A stretch of 64,000 nt of DNA from positions 791,619 to 855,618 of the forward strand of contig NZ_CP019436.1 of NCBI RefSeq assembly GCF_002201895.1. The letters are read 5' to 3'. Each line of letters starts with the position of its first letter. The first letter of the stretch is position 1. This document shows positions 43,109 through 52,460 of the stretch, in pieces. The DNA is from Methanopyrus sp. SNP6. GTDB taxonomy: Archaea; JAADCQ01; Methanopyri; Methanopyrales; Methanopyraceae. Below the pieces are notes generated by a model. The model saw only the letters and a program-made list of their open reading frames with translations. It was not told the origin of the DNA and ran no database searches. The translations under genes and the position numbers were made by a program.

Positions 43109-43498
43109 GTGGTCCGATTGGAACCCGGCGAGCGATTCCCGGAGAGTGTTAACACGAACAGGTGGAGGAACTCCGTCGTGGTTTCAGGTAAGGGGAGCGT
43201 CCGCGCGCTCCGGTGGAGGTTGGGGGACACTCCAGTCTTCGAGACTCGCGGGAAGTTCGAGCTGATCTCACTTGAAGGGCTGCTGTTCGACGACGGTTCC
43301 TATCACCTGCACGCGTCGGTATCTGACGAGAACGGGCACATACTATCTGGGCATGTCAAGGGATTCGAGGTCTACACCACCGTGGAGTTGGTACTACTCA
43401 GACTGAGTGCGCGCCTCGAGCGTGAACATGACCTTCACACCGGGCATATGGAGTTAGCCCGCGTTATTCCGTCAGCACGCGACACCCGCGCTCGGTAA
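43109..43498 (+). CDS. PPC (DUF296) domain protein
   Basis: A 129-residue protein with the PPC fold core YHLHASVSDENGHILSGHVK, then GFEVYTTVELVLL, including conserved histidines that form a surface metal-like site. PPC/DUF296 proteins occur singly in prokaryotes and fused to AT-hooks in plants. GTG 43109 is the first plausible start, but about 10 upstream residues (EECVEGAELR) also look domain-like. It overlaps map convergently by 35 bases. Confidence 0.7.
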   Translation: MVRLEPGERFPESVNTNRWRNSVVVSGKGSVRALRWRLGDTPVFETRGKFELISLEGLLFDDGSYHLHASVSDENGHILSGHVKGFEVYTTVELVLLRLSARLEREHDLHTGHMELARVIPSARDTRAR

Positions 43499-44336
43499 TC
43501 ATCACGGTATGTTCCCACTGGGCAACCGGTTCCCCGTTCACCTCGACGAGCTCTGGGTAGGCTTTCACGGCTCCAAGCTTACTCAGTCTTATCAGTTCGA
43601 ACTTCATTCTTGTGGCTTCCTTCACCCAACGTCGAGCGAAAGGCAGTGACTTCCGATCCTCGTATATTCGGTGCAGATCTAAGCGAGACCGTTGATTGGG
43701 GTTCCGCACCGAGAAAATCTCGACGGTCGAGCCGGGTCTCACGTCCCCTTTTCCGTCCTCAGTGGTCACGAACGGTTCGACTGCCAGTACCATCCCCTCC
43801 TCGAGCTTGTCTTTGTATCCCGGCAGATCGTCGTTGGGGATAGAAACGCCGGCGTGTAGGTTCCACGGTTCGATCTGATGACCTGTGAGTCCGATAACCG
43901 GCTTGAAGCCGTAGTCTCGACACACCTCGCCGATGGCCCTTCCGACTTCGCGACACTCGGCGCCCGGTCGAATCATCGCTATGGCCGCTTCTAGGGCCTC
44001 GCGGGCGACCTCCGCCAACCGTTCTCCTAGGTCGTTGTCGAAGGACAACGTGATCGCCGCGTCTCCGATGGCACCGTTGACGTGAGCACCTATGTCGATT
44101 TTCAGGATGTCCCCTGGTGATATCTCGATTTCATCATCCGGGCTCGGCGTGTAATGAGCCGCCACCTCGTTAAGCGACAGGTTTACCGGAAATGCCGGTT
44201 CTGCACCTTGATCCCTCACGCAATCCTCGAGGTATTCGGCTATTTCCAGCAGCTTGTCTCCAACGTCGACCTCCCGGGCAGCCCTACGTAGAACCCTTTT
44301 GACCACCTTTCCGGCTTCCCGGAACTCATCGTTCAC
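43464..44336 (-). CDS. map: methionine aminopeptidase, type II-like
   Basis: A 290-residue protein with the pita-bread fold motifs: FPVNLSLNEVAAHYTPSPDD, GDILKIDIGAHVNGAIGDAA (two Asp metal ligands), LTGHQIEPWNLHAG, VLAVEPFVTTEDGKG and QWEHTVMI (Glu ligand). It removes initiator methionine. GTG 44336 (VNDEFREAGKVV) is the start; 28 bases separate it from the divergent gene. Confidence 0.93.
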   Translation of the reverse strand: MNDEFREAGKVVKRVLRRAAREVDVGDKLLEIAEYLEDCVRDQGAEPAFPVNLSLNEVAAHYTPSPDDEIEISPGDILKIDIGAHVNGAIGDAAITLSFDNDLGERLAEVAREALEAAIAMIRPGAECREVGRAIGEVCRDYGFKPVIGLTGHQIEPWNLHAGVSIPNDDLPGYKDKLEEGMVLAVEPFVTTEDGKGDVRPGSTVEIFSVRNPNQRSRLDLHRIYEDRKSLPFARRWVKEATRMKFELIRLSKLGAVKAYPELVEVNGEPVAQWEHTVMITERGCRVLTE

Positions 44337-44364
44337 GTCCAGTCCCCCGGGGGGGAGACGCCCC

Positions 44365-45027
44365 GTGGAAACGGTTAGAGTATCCGTGCTGGATATAGTG
44401 CGACGCATCGCGGACGTCGCGGCCCTAAGCGTTTTCGAGGTGATCAGGGATAGTTCCCTCGACGTACTCGGATGCACGGTGTTCAACATCGAGCTCGCGC
44501 GACGACTGATAAACAAGGGCTTGGACGTCCGGCTGGTCTCTTCGGAAGTGGACGGTCTGAAGGGCTTGCCAGTGGTCGAGGAGCCTGCGTCCGATACGCT
44601 GCTACTGATCGAGCCGCTGACTTTCTACTCAGAATACCGTCTGCTTCGGTCTCACGTCCTCGTTCTTATGTTCAAGTACGAGAACCCCGGATTCAGGGAG
44701 TGTTTACGTGACCTGGATCACACGATGCTGCTACCCGAGGTCGGAGGGCAACCTTTACCTGATCTTCACACGGCATTCTTGGCGGTGCTTCAGGAGGCTG
44801 TGAGATCCGCCTCTGAAGGGCACCATGTTGTGGGGCTCCGGGTCTCCGACACTTCGGATTACTTCATCCCTAATTCAGATCCGGAAGAGGTGAGGCGACG
44901 CGATGACGCGATCGTAGTAAGGGCCATACCTCCCTACCGGTTGAGGGAAGGTAGGGTTTGGGAAGCCGTAGCTCGGGCGATCGATCAAGTACGATTCAGG
45001 AGGGTGTCCCGGTGCTTCCAGAAGTAG
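44365..45027 (+). CDS. protein of unknown function, divergent from map
   Basis: A 220-residue alpha/beta protein with VRRIADVAALSVFEVIRDSS and LLLIEPLTFYSEYRLLRSHV. The GTG start follows a GGGGGGAG ribosome site. No family recognised. The 3' end overlaps the minus-strand small membrane protein gene by 43 bases. Confidence 0.5.
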   Translation: METVRVSVLDIVRRIADVAALSVFEVIRDSSLDVLGCTVFNIELARRLINKGLDVRLVSSEVDGLKGLPVVEEPASDTLLLIEPLTFYSEYRLLRSHVLVLMFKYENPGFRECLRDLDHTMLLPEVGGQPLPDLHTAFLAVLQEAVRSASEGHHVVGLRVSDTSDYFIPNSDPEEVRRRDDAIVVRAIPPYRLREGRVWEAVARAIDQVRFRRVSRCFQK

Positions 45028-45293
45028 GCGCCCACCCCTCCGAGACAAACTGCTGGGACCGACAGATGGAAAAGACCGTTCAGAAGGTCCCGCCCGGCGA
45101 GACACGCTAAGAATATTATGGCGAGTGCTAAGCCGTCTCCCTCTCCGGGGCAGATTACGTGAGTTACGGCTAGAAACACGGCGGCTACGATGCACATCCA
45201 CTCGGGGTAATAGTACGCCGCGGGTGCTAGGGATACCAAAAACACGACACGTAGCCACCGCTTACTACGGAGGTTCAACTGGAACTTCTTCAC
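44985..45293 (-). CDS. small membrane protein
   Basis: A 102-residue protein with three predicted membrane segments (VVFLVSLAPAAYYY, WMCIVAAVFLAVTHV, LALAIIFLACLAG) and basic ends. It overlaps the end of the UPF0058 gene upstream. No family recognised; its place at the end of the dnaG-Lon-like-UPF0058 run suggests the same transcript. Confidence 0.5.
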   Translation of the reverse strand: MKKFQLNLRSKRWLRVVFLVSLAPAAYYYPEWMCIVAAVFLAVTHVICPGEGDGLALAIIFLACLAGRDLLNGLFHLSVPAVCLGGVGAYFWKHRDTLLNRT

Positions 45294-45576
45294 CCCTTCT
45301 CTTCAGCTCCTCGAAGAGTTCTTCCAGCAGCTTCCCCAGCCTCTGTCCCAATCCCTCCGCTTTCGGTAGTTCTGAGCTGATAGCCCTGGCGATAACGTAA
45401 GCTAGCAGGAACACGGCACACTTGTGCTGTAGTTTTGTTTTGTGTAGATGGCCCGGTTTCACGTTGAACTCATCGTACAACTTTACGTCGTCTTCCCTAG
45501 TTTTCCCTTCCATTTTTAGATACTCCAGAACATAGTAAAGAACCGAGTGGAGGAGGAAGAATTCGTCCTTTTTCAT
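45265..45576 (-). CDS. UPF0058 family protein
   Basis: A 103-residue protein that starts MKKDEFFLLHSVLYYVLEYL, typical of UPF0058, a small helical archaeal family of unknown function with conserved histidines (HLHKTKLQHKCAVFLLA). It lies 15 bases downstream of the Lon-like ATPase gene. Confidence 0.8.
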   Translation of the reverse strand: MKKDEFFLLHSVLYYVLEYLKMEGKTREDDVKLYDEFNVKPGHLHKTKLQHKCAVFLLAYVIARAISSELPKAEGLGQRLGKLLEELFEELKRRGEEVPVEPP

Positions 45577-45591
45577 CTGGGGTGCACCCCG

Positions 45592-47127
45592 TTAAATGTA
45601 CCCTCGTTTATCCTCTTGGTGGTAGTATGAATCTGTTGTATCACCCTGAATAACACGCTGTTGCGCGGCCGGTGAGGAGAGCGAGCATGTAGCTACATCT
45701 CGTCTCAGGCCTTCCTCTAGTGAGCCGTACTCCTCTATAATCTGATCCTCGACGGGCTTCGCCTTCTTAATGGCGGCCCGAACGTGCTTAGGTTCAATGT
45801 ACTTCGCTCCCTTCATCACCGCGAGATCTCCCGCCAACCTCACGACCCCGGACAAGTCACGGAGCCGTAGAGTTAGGGCGTCTCTCTCACCATCTATCAC
45901 TCTGGCGCGTCGTTGCGCCTCCTTCACGATCTCTTCGACGGCCTCTCTGGTGGCGTGCGGGATCCGTCCATCCCGCTCCACTTCTTGGGCGACGAACTGT
46001 GCCAACTTGGCCCGGTTCTCTTCGGTATCCGGCATCGTGGTTTTCATCAGGACTTCGTATCCTTCACCTTGGATACGCGATCGTAGCGGTGATAATATCA
46101 TTGGAAGGTCCTGGATGTTGCACGCCCCTACGAGAATGAAATCGCATGGGACGCCTTCCACGCGTACCGCCGCGCCTGATGACTGTGGGTTTTTACCGGT
46201 GATCGGGTACTCCTTTTCCTGCATCGCCGTGAGCAGGTGTTGCTGGAGGGGACCCAACTGTGCTAGTTCGTCGATGAACAGGACGCCTTCATGGGCTTCG
46301 TGTACAGCCCCCGGGATTACTCGCTTATACGGAGGCTCACCAAGCTGCTCATCGCCTCCCCAGGGACAGTGTTTTACGTCTCCCAATAGCTCCGTTTCAC
46401 TAGCACCAGTAGCTTGGACGAACGGTTTCCTATCGAGAGGCACCAGTACTTTTTTCTCCTCCTCGGAGTCGGGCTTGACGACCCGGATTCTGTCACCCAC
46501 GCGTTCGTAGATCACCGCCACTTGGCGGCTCGTAGCCCGGTCGTATTGGGTGGCCCGATAGGTACGAGCGGAGTACTTCTGTGATCCACACCGAGGACAG
46601 TATCGACAGTCACAGTCCGGATCGCTGTATTCCCCACAGCTCGGGCATCGGAATCCGAGCTGTTCGGCGACCGGCTCAGGGACATCCTCGGGCGACAGTA
46701 GTGTGTCCGAGTCTTCCTTCTCGACCTCGTCTCGCGTACGGACCTTCACGATGGGACGTTCCGGGTTAGCTGGGTTGTGGTACACCTCGATCTGCTCACG
46801 GGGTTTGGGCAGCAGCTCGGCAATTCCCTGAGCTATCATGCTCTTACCAACGCCCGGAGGACCGACGAGAAGAAGGTGCCTACGCTGCTTCGCGGCGAGC
46901 TTAGCGTACTCCACGGCGTGGTCTTGGCCTATCACCATGTCCAGCGGGTTGTCGGGAATCTTTATGTCGGCCGTCGTCTCGATATCATCCAGGGTGAAGT
47001 CCTCCTTCACGGGGTTGATAAGGTCTTTCTCATCACGCTCATTCTCGGAGCTCTTCTCATCTTTGCCAGAGTCTTTTTTCCGAAGCAATTTATCTAGCAA
47101 GCCCGAGGAAAGCACATTGTGCGGCAT
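45592..47127 (-). CDS. Lon-like AAA+ ATPase with zinc ribbon and without protease domain
   Basis: A 511-residue ATPase of the archaeal LonB type: Walker [21 protein letters not shown], Walker [21 protein letters not shown], sensor region [13 protein letters not shown]. Archaeal LonB normally has a membrane insertion between Walker A and B and a C-terminal Ser-Lys protease domain. Here the insertion carries a four-cysteine ribbon ([20 protein letters not shown]) with no membrane helix. The protein ends soon after the AAA+ lid, so no protease domain is present. ATG 47127 follows GAGGTGG. It is probably cotranscribed with dnaG. Confidence 0.82.
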   Translation of the reverse strand: MPHNVLSSGLLDKLLRKKDSGKDEKSSENERDEKDLINPVKEDFTLDDIETTADIKIPDNPLDMVIGQDHAVEYAKLAAKQRRHLLLVGPPGVGKSMIAQGIAELLPKPREQIEVYHNPANPERPIVKVRTRDEVEKEDSDTLLSPEDVPEPVAEQLGFRCPSCGEYSDPDCDCRYCPRCGSQKYSARTYRATQYDRATSRQVAVIYERVGDRIRVVKPDSEEEKKVLVPLDRKPFVQATGASETELLGDVKHCPWGGDEQLGEPPYKRVIPGAVHEAHEGVLFIDELAQLGPLQQHLLTAMQEKEYPITGKNPQSSGAAVRVEGVPCDFILVGACNIQDLPMILSPLRSRIQGEGYEVLMKTTMPDTEENRAKLAQFVAQEVERDGRIPHATREAVEEIVKEAQRRARVIDGERDALTLRLRDLSGVVRLAGDLAVMKGAKYIEPKHVRAAIKKAKPVEDQIIEEYGSLEEGLRRDVATCSLSSPAAQQRVIQGDTTDSYYHQEDKRGYI

Positions 47128-47161
47128 ATGAAACCACCTCAGACTCGGGATTAGACTAGTG

Positions 47162-48391
47162 CTAAGACATCGTGATGATCTTAACACCTTTCTTGATCTC
47201 AGGATCGAGATCTCCTTCTTTCACGCCCACTACGTACTTCACACCCTTCTCTCGGGCTGCTTCGACGAGTCGACGCGTAATCACACCGTCAAGAACTACA
47301 GCCCGTACGCCGTCTTCGGATTTCAGTTTCTCAACCAACTCATCGAGTTCCACCTCTTTAACCGGCTCTAGACCCTCATCGAGGAGCTCCGCGCGGAACG
47401 TGCCTTTGAGATGCTTCAACCTGTCAAGCAATCGGCGCTCTTGGGGGTCACGTTTCGGTCGCTCCTTCTTACGTAGTCGACCTCGTCTCTTGGGTCTCTT
47501 CTTGGGTTTTGGCTTCTTCTTGCCCTTCTCCCTCTCCTTGTCCTTGTGGCGCTCACTGACCTCCTTGAGGTACTCCTCTACCGGGACCTTCCTCTCGAGC
47601 GCCCGTTTGATCTCCTTCCTGGTCAGCTCCTCCACTTCCTTGCCCTTCGGTGCCTTCGCGACGTAGTCTACGTCGGCTACTTGGAGTAATTCCTTTAGGA
47701 TCAGCTCGCCGCCGCGGTCCCCGTCGACGAACGCCGTCACGGTCTTCTCCTTGGAAAGTTCTACGATTGCCTCCGGTACGTTAGTGCCCTCCACCGCGAT
47801 CACGTTTTTAATCCCGCACCGGAGCAGGTTCGCTACGTCCGCCCTCCCTTCCACCACTATGATCGCGTCCGAATCTTCCACGTTCGGTCCGGCCGGTAGT
47901 CCTTTGTACTCCTCGACTTCGACGTCCTCTACGGCCTCTTTCACCTTCTGCACGAGCTCACTGCTGTCCGGAGTCACTTCGCTCACCATTTCACGCAGAA
48001 TCTCGCGAGCTCTGCGGATCATCCGATTCCGCTTCTCTTTCCGGATATCGTCTATTGACACCACCTCCACTTCGGCCCGACACGGGCCGATCCTATCGAC
48101 TTGCTCCAACGCAGCGGCTACCAGGGCGGTCTCCACACGATCCAGGCTCGACGGGACTATGATTTCACCTACGGTTTTTCCATTCTCGTTCCGCAGCTTG
48201 ACGTCAATACGACCTATACGGCCCGTTTTTAATAACCGACGCAGGTCGAGGTCGTCGCCTAATAGTCCCTCAGTCTGGCCGAAGATAGCACCCACGACGT
48301 CCGGACGTTCCACGTAACCGTTAGCACGTAGTTTGGCCCGGATGACGTATTTGACGGCCCCGTTACCGTAATCGGTGCGCCCTTCCGACAA
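47162..48391 (-). CDS. dnaG: DnaG-type primase (archaeal, exosome-associated)
   Basis: A 409-residue protein. The N-terminal archaeal region ([20 protein letters not shown]) is followed by a TOPRIM domain ([34 protein letters not shown]) and a Lys-rich linker ([18 protein letters not shown]), then a C-terminal helical domain. It lacks the bacterial zinc and helicase-binding domains, as normal for archaea, where DnaG joins the RNA exosome. priS, the replicative primase, lies at 21173. Confidence 0.93.
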   Translation of the reverse strand: MSEGRTDYGNGAVKYVIRAKLRANGYVERPDVVGAIFGQTEGLLGDDLDLRRLLKTGRIGRIDVKLRNENGKTVGEIIVPSSLDRVETALVAAALEQVDRIGPCRAEVEVVSIDDIRKEKRNRMIRRAREILREMVSEVTPDSSELVQKVKEAVEDVEVEEYKGLPAGPNVEDSDAIIVVEGRADVANLLRCGIKNVIAVEGTNVPEAIVELSKEKTVTAFVDGDRGGELILKELLQVADVDYVAKAPKGKEVEELTRKEIKRALERKVPVEEYLKEVSERHKDKEREKGKKKPKPKKRPKRRGRLRKKERPKRDPQERRLLDRLKHLKGTFRAELLDEGLEPVKEVELDELVEKLKSEDGVRAVVLDGVITRRLVEAAREKGVKYVVGVKEGDLDPEIKKGVKIITMS

Positions 48392-48509
48392 TGCTATCCC
48401 TCCCTCGCGCGATCGTGAGGAGTGAAGGATAAGCGCTAACTCGGTTTCCTAGCACCCCCCCGTCGTTCGAGTAATAATAAGGTTGCTTCAAGCCGGAGCG
48501 GAAGGGGCG

Positions 48510-49562
48510 TTATAGTGGCGAGGAGGTGAGTATACCGAGTGCATCGTCCGTGGCGTCCATGGAAGCCTCCGGGTCTTCTTCTAACTCGGTCATCGCGCGG
48601 ATAGCGTCCACGTTCTCGGGTACGACGTCGGCCTCCTGGTGCACGGCCTGCATGTAGTAGAGCACGCCGTCCTCCACGTTGATGGACTCTTCCCAAACTA
48701 GTATCTCATACAGGTCGTACCGCTTCCTACCGAGGTCACGTCCCAACTCGATCAACTCGGCCGTGGAACCGAGCCCCTCCCCGTGTGGTACCACCCAGAT
48801 CCTTCTCGCCTCCTTGAACGCGTCGATGACGTCGTCCGACGTGACTTCTTCCTCCAGCTCCACCCTGACAACGTGCATGTGCATGAGTGTCGTCGGCACC
48901 TTCACGGCCGCTGTCGTAATGTCGATGTCCGGCATTACGGTCCTGACGTCCGGCCCGTGGTGGGACGGCACAGTTACCGGGTTCGGCACGATGGCGTTGA
49001 TCGGCCCCTTCTTCACCTGGTGCGGATCGGCCGCCCGGCGTACGATCGTCACGTAGACGCGTCCGAGCTCGAACTCCTCCCTCAGAGTCCCTAGCGTGCG
49101 GCATAGGGCCGTGGTGTTGCACGACACGCACCGAACGTAGTCGGCACCTACGGCCTCTTCGTAGTTACACTGAGCGACGAACGACACCTCGGCGACTTCC
49201 GCCTCCTCGCCACCTTGGAAGATCGCCTTAACCCCGGCTTTCTCATACAGCGTCTCCTTGTTCCGGGCTCCGATGCCTTCGGGGGTGCAGTCCACGACGA
49301 CATCAAGCCCGTAGTCATCTGCGTTCAGCACCACGTCTTCCACTGTACCCTCAATCTCGATTCCTGCATCCTCGAACTTCTCAACTCGGTCTTCCGGCAC
49401 GAACAGCGGGTAACCGTACTCCTCGACGGCCAACCGGGCCAGGTAATCCGGCGACGTTTTGACTACCCCGAGCACCTCCATGTCATGCTGAGCGTCGACA
49501 GCATCGGCGACTCTTTTGCCGATAGTTCCGTACCCGTTGATCAACACGCTAACGTCGGCCAA
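48510..49562 (-). CDS. gap: glyceraldehyde-3-phosphate dehydrogenase (archaeal type II)
   Basis: A 350-residue enzyme. INGYGTIGKRVADAVDAQHD is the NAD(P)-binding start, VRCVSCNTTALCRTLGTL holds the catalytic cysteine, and TTLMHMHVV is in the catalytic domain. It works mainly in gluconeogenesis in this type of methanogen. It starts with ATG; an AT-rich stretch upstream may be its promoter. Confidence 0.95.
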   Translation of the reverse strand: MADVSVLINGYGTIGKRVADAVDAQHDMEVLGVVKTSPDYLARLAVEEYGYPLFVPEDRVEKFEDAGIEIEGTVEDVVLNADDYGLDVVVDCTPEGIGARNKETLYEKAGVKAIFQGGEEAEVAEVSFVAQCNYEEAVGADYVRCVSCNTTALCRTLGTLREEFELGRVYVTIVRRAADPHQVKKGPINAIVPNPVTVPSHHGPDVRTVMPDIDITTAAVKVPTTLMHMHVVRVELEEEVTSDDVIDAFKEARRIWVVPHGEGLGSTAELIELGRDLGRKRYDLYEILVWEESINVEDGVLYYMQAVHQEADVVPENVDAIRAMTELEEDPEASMDATDDALGILTSSPL

Positions 49563-49679
49563 GACCCGCCTCCCCCCACGCGCTGCCCGTAACTGGGGGC
49601 TTAAATTAGCGCCGTTCGGACCCCGAGTGGCGGATAATAAGGCGGTGGGAATGTACCTCCCGCGATTAACACTCCCAGG

Positions 49680-49935
49680 TCACCGGTCACCGGACTGGCT
49701 CATCCCTTCTCCTGGGAGGACCCTCGCGCGGGAGGATATCCCCGCCTGTCCCGCGTCGGGGTTGACCGTCCGGTCATCCCCGGTCCTCACGACCGTGTCC
49801 CGGAGGGACCGTGCGACGCGGGTGTACCCCGGGTCTCGACCCCGGGCTTCACGGCCTAGGGTATCCTCCCCGCTCCACCCGGGTCGGCGGGGGCCCCGGG
49901 GCGGGGACGGCGGGGGATTCCCGGGGGAGAACGTG
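49680..49935. ncRNA. candidate structured RNA, GC-rich multi-hairpin region
   Basis: Between gap and tfb, about 250 bases of very high GC content fold into a clear three-way junction. A 9-bp stem CCCGCGTCG/CGACGCGGG (49750-49758, 49814-49822) encloses two hairpins: GGGG-T-TGACCG-TC-CGGTCA-T-CCCC (49758-49781) and GTCCC-GGA-GGGAC (49797-49809) within CACG/CGTG. A third hairpin CCCGGG/CCCGGG follows (49828-49846). Such GC enrichment is typical of structured RNAs in this organism. The conserved cores of SRP RNA and RNase P RNA were not found on either strand, so strand and identity are unknown. Confidence 0.4.
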
Positions 49936-50082
49936 AATGTGGGTTACCTTGAAGGTTACTCCGGTTGCTTCCCCTAGCGTGTATGGATTGATAACTGAGG
50001 GGGAACGCGCTGTCGTAGATCGTAATCTCATGGTCTGATCACGAGTTTCGGAAACTCCGTGGTTTCTTTTCCCTCCAGAGTC

Positions 50083-51108
50083 TCATGCCGGCACATCGAT
50101 TTTAGTTGGATCCGGAACTTCCAGGTCCAACTCCTCGGCCAGCTCCTTGTACCGGTTCCTGATCGTGACTTCGGTAACTCCAGAAATCTTCGCAACCTCG
50201 GGCTGTGTCCGGCGGCACGTTCGGAGCTTCTCGTTGAGCTCGCGTTCGAGTTTCTTCTTCTCTTCCTCCGACTCGGCTTCCTTCATCTTCTCACGGTACT
50301 CTTCTATATACTCCTTAGCCTTGAGGAGTCCGGCTAAGTACAGAGCCGCGCCCGCCAGTCCGGCCGGATTACGGCTCACGGTCAGGCCTTTCTTCTCGGC
50401 CTTCTCCAGGATCTCACGGGCCAGCATTTCGACATCCTCAGAGACACCTAGCTCGGTCGCGAATCGGGATAGGTACTGCTTTGGATCCGGAGCGGGCATA
50501 CGCTCGTTCAGGTGCCGGAGTAGGACCCGGTGCGTTCGGTTGATGTCTTTGGGTGTGATCCCGAACAGTTTCGCAATCTCCTTAATAGTACGGGGGTGCT
50601 TACGCTTCTTACACGCCATGAACAGTGCGGCCGCGGCCGTGTTCTCGATCGACCTACCTCGGACTAGATCCTTCTCCACGGCCTTCCGATATATCCGGAT
50701 CGCTTCATCCACGATTGACCGTGGGATGTTAGCCTGTGAGCATACCCTCTCAATGAGTTCCACAGCGGATCGGATGTTCCTGCTGACCGGATCGTTCGAA
50801 ATCCACCTATCCCACCTCTTCAGACGCCTGAACCGCCAGTCAACGAGACGACGACCATGAGTGTCGCGGTCGTCGATGATCGTGTCCCCTAACCTATGCG
50901 GATGACGTTCTGAGATGGGTGCACCCGTACGCTCACGCTGCGCGCGCTGATCCGCGTTGAAGGCCCTCCACTCGGGCCCGTAGTCGATCAGATAGTCGAC
51001 GACGGTACCACAGTCCCGACAGACCAGCTCCCCATGCTTCTCGTCACGCTCCAGGTTCGCACTTCCACACTTCGGGCACACCCGGTGCTCCGACTCGGTG
51101 TAGACCAT
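50083..51108 (-). CDS. tfb: transcription initiation factor TFB with insertion in the second cyclin repeat
   Basis: A 341-residue factor. The zinc ribbon is CPKCGSANLERDEKHGELVC, then RDCG; the B-reader is YGPEWRAFNADQRAQRERTG. Two cyclin-like repeats follow (NIPRSIVDEAIRIYRKAVEK; LTVSRNPAGLAGAALYLAGL). After the second repeat's helix, about 35 highly charged residues (KAKEYIEEYREKMKEAESEE, KKKLERELNEKLRTC) interrupt the usual sequence before RRTQPEV. TFB recruits RNA polymerase with TBP at TATA/BRE promoters. Confidence 0.94.
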   Translation of the reverse strand: MVYTESEHRVCPKCGSANLERDEKHGELVCRDCGTVVDYLIDYGPEWRAFNADQRAQRERTGAPISERHPHRLGDTIIDDRDTHGRRLVDWRFRRLKRWDRWISNDPVSRNIRSAVELIERVCSQANIPRSIVDEAIRIYRKAVEKDLVRGRSIENTAAAALFMACKKRKHPRTIKEIAKLFGITPKDINRTHRVLLRHLNERMPAPDPKQYLSRFATELGVSEDVEMLAREILEKAEKKGLTVSRNPAGLAGAALYLAGLLKAKEYIEEYREKMKEAESEEEKKKLERELNEKLRTCRRTQPEVAKISGVTEVTIRNRYKELAEELDLEVPDPTKIDVPA

Positions 51109-51162
51109 GGCAGCCTCACCCCCCTTACGCCGGGAAACGGCCCGGTTGGCTTTTCGGGAAAG

Positions 51163-51171
51163 ATTTTAAGT
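51163..51171 (-). promoter_or_regulatory. TATA-like box upstream of tfb
   Basis: On the minus strand CTTAAAATC lies about 55 bases before the tfb start, in the short gap to the upstream gene. It is the only AT-rich element there. Confidence 0.35.
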
Positions 51172-51174
51172 AGA

Positions 51175-51465
51175 TTACTCCCTAGTGCGCGGGCACAGCC
51201 CAACCGCTAGCACGGCCAACGAGCAGACCAAGGCCAGCCGGTACGTCAGCGGCGTATCCAATCCCAACAGCTTCACTATCACAGTCACCGCGACGATTGC
51301 ACCGACGGAGTGTGCAGTCGCCTTAACCCATCGTTCGTCGATCTCACCTTCTCCGGACTTGAGCGCGGGCAGGCCCTTGCGTATCACCACGTAGCAAGCT
51401 AACCCCAATATCACGGCCTCCACGATCGGCGCCGCCAAGTACTCCTCGATCATTGTTCCGGTCAT
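51175..51465 (-). CDS. small membrane protein
   Basis: A 96-residue protein with three hydrophobic segments (IVEAVILGLACYVVIRKGL, SVGAIVAVTVIVKLLGL, ALVCSLAVLAVGLCP). The start overlaps the end of the PLP-enzyme gene by 4 bases, so the two are coupled. No family recognised. Confidence 0.5.
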   Translation of the reverse strand: MTGTMIEEYLAAPIVEAVILGLACYVVIRKGLPALKSGEGEIDERWVKATAHSVGAIVAVTVIVKLLGLDTPLTYRLALVCSLAVLAVGLCPRTRE

Positions 51466-52460
51466 GACAGCTCCCCCTTCACGACCTCAACGAACCGATC
51501 GTAACCGAAACGCTCCGCGTCCTCCGTCAGAAGATTGAAGCGCAAGGTTCTATCCACGCGCTCGTAACCCAGGGCGGTTATGGTCATAATCCCGTACCGT
51601 CGCAGTAACCTGAGCCCGATCTCCACTTCCCGCTCCACTCCGTGGAACACCAGACCAGCACCCGTCCGTTCCACGTCGAGCTCATCCTTGAGCCGCTCGT
51701 ACACGCGTTCAAGCTCCTTTAACCGTGCTTCTAGTGAGCTAAACTCGAACTCTTCCAAGGCCCTCTTCACGGCCGCGAGCGTCGGTCCGTCGACCGTCCA
51801 ACCGTATCCTTCGCAGACCCGCCGTACGTCCTCCACGAGGTCGTCCCGTCCGATCAATATGCCGGCACGTGGCCCGTCCATCAGCTTGTCACAACTCGTC
51901 ACCACCAGGTCGAACCCGTACCTCGGACCCGGCTTCTGGCCGTGCAATCGACGTACTCGGTCGCCCGAGGCGTCGTCCAGCAACGTCACGGCCTCCGCGG
52001 AGGCGACTTCCCTCAGAGTATCTTCGCTTACAACGTTCCAACGTACATCGCAACCCGTCACGACCACGAGATCGAACCCGTTGAGGTCGGATTTCTCCGA
52101 CTCTTCGACCTCTTCGTACTCAGCTCCCGCCAACCTACAGCCTTCCTCCACACACGGGTGGGCTTCACCGCCCTCGGGTAGTACGTGCAATACACTTCTC
52201 GGCTCGAGTGCCAGGATCGTCGCGATGACGGCCGCCGTCGTCCTAGGGACTACCATAACTTCGTACTCCGGGGCATCGAAGTGCTCCCGACAGAGCTCCC
52301 GGATCTCCGGTAGGATCAGCGCTTCCGACAAGTAGGTACGGAACTCGTCCGAGGCCGCGTCAACCTTCGGTCGCGACGCTAACCCGGTGAAGTCGTAGAG
52401 TGGGTCGCCCCGCGAGATCCTCTCCCTGATTATCTCCAACGCCCGATCCCTAACCCTCAT
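51462..52460 (-). CDS. SelA-like PLP enzyme (MJ0158 family)
   Basis: A 332-residue fold-type I PLP protein of the MJ0158 group. DLVVVTGCDVRWNVVSEDTL and DLVVTSCDKLMDGPRAGILI contain the lysine expected to bind PLP. Related to bacterial selenocysteine synthase SelA, but archaeal members were shown not to make Sec-tRNA (SepSecS does). The role is unknown; it overlaps the PP-loop/PUA gene by 4 bases. Selenocysteine is used in this organism (see vhuD). Confidence 0.78.
   Translation of the reverse strand: MRVRDRALEIIRERISRGDPLYDFTGLASRPKVDAASDEFRTYLSEALILPEIRELCREHFDAPEYEVMVVPRTTAAVIATILALEPRSVLHVLPEGGEAHPCVEEGCRLAGAEYEEVEESEKSDLNGFDLVVVTGCDVRWNVVSEDTLREVASAEAVTLLDDASGDRVRRLHGQKPGPRYGFDLVVTSCDKLMDGPRAGILIGRDDLVEDVRRVCEGYGWTVDGPTLAAVKRALEEFEFSSLEARLKELERVYERLKDELDVERTGAGLVFHGVEREVEIGLRLLRRYGIMTITALGYERVDRTLRFNLLTEDAERFGYDRFVEVVKGELS

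Noticed and set aside
49680-49935. SRP RNA or RNase P RNA
   Set aside because: The conserved helix 8 GGAAG...GCAGC of SRP RNA and the P4 core of RNase P RNA are absent on both strands.
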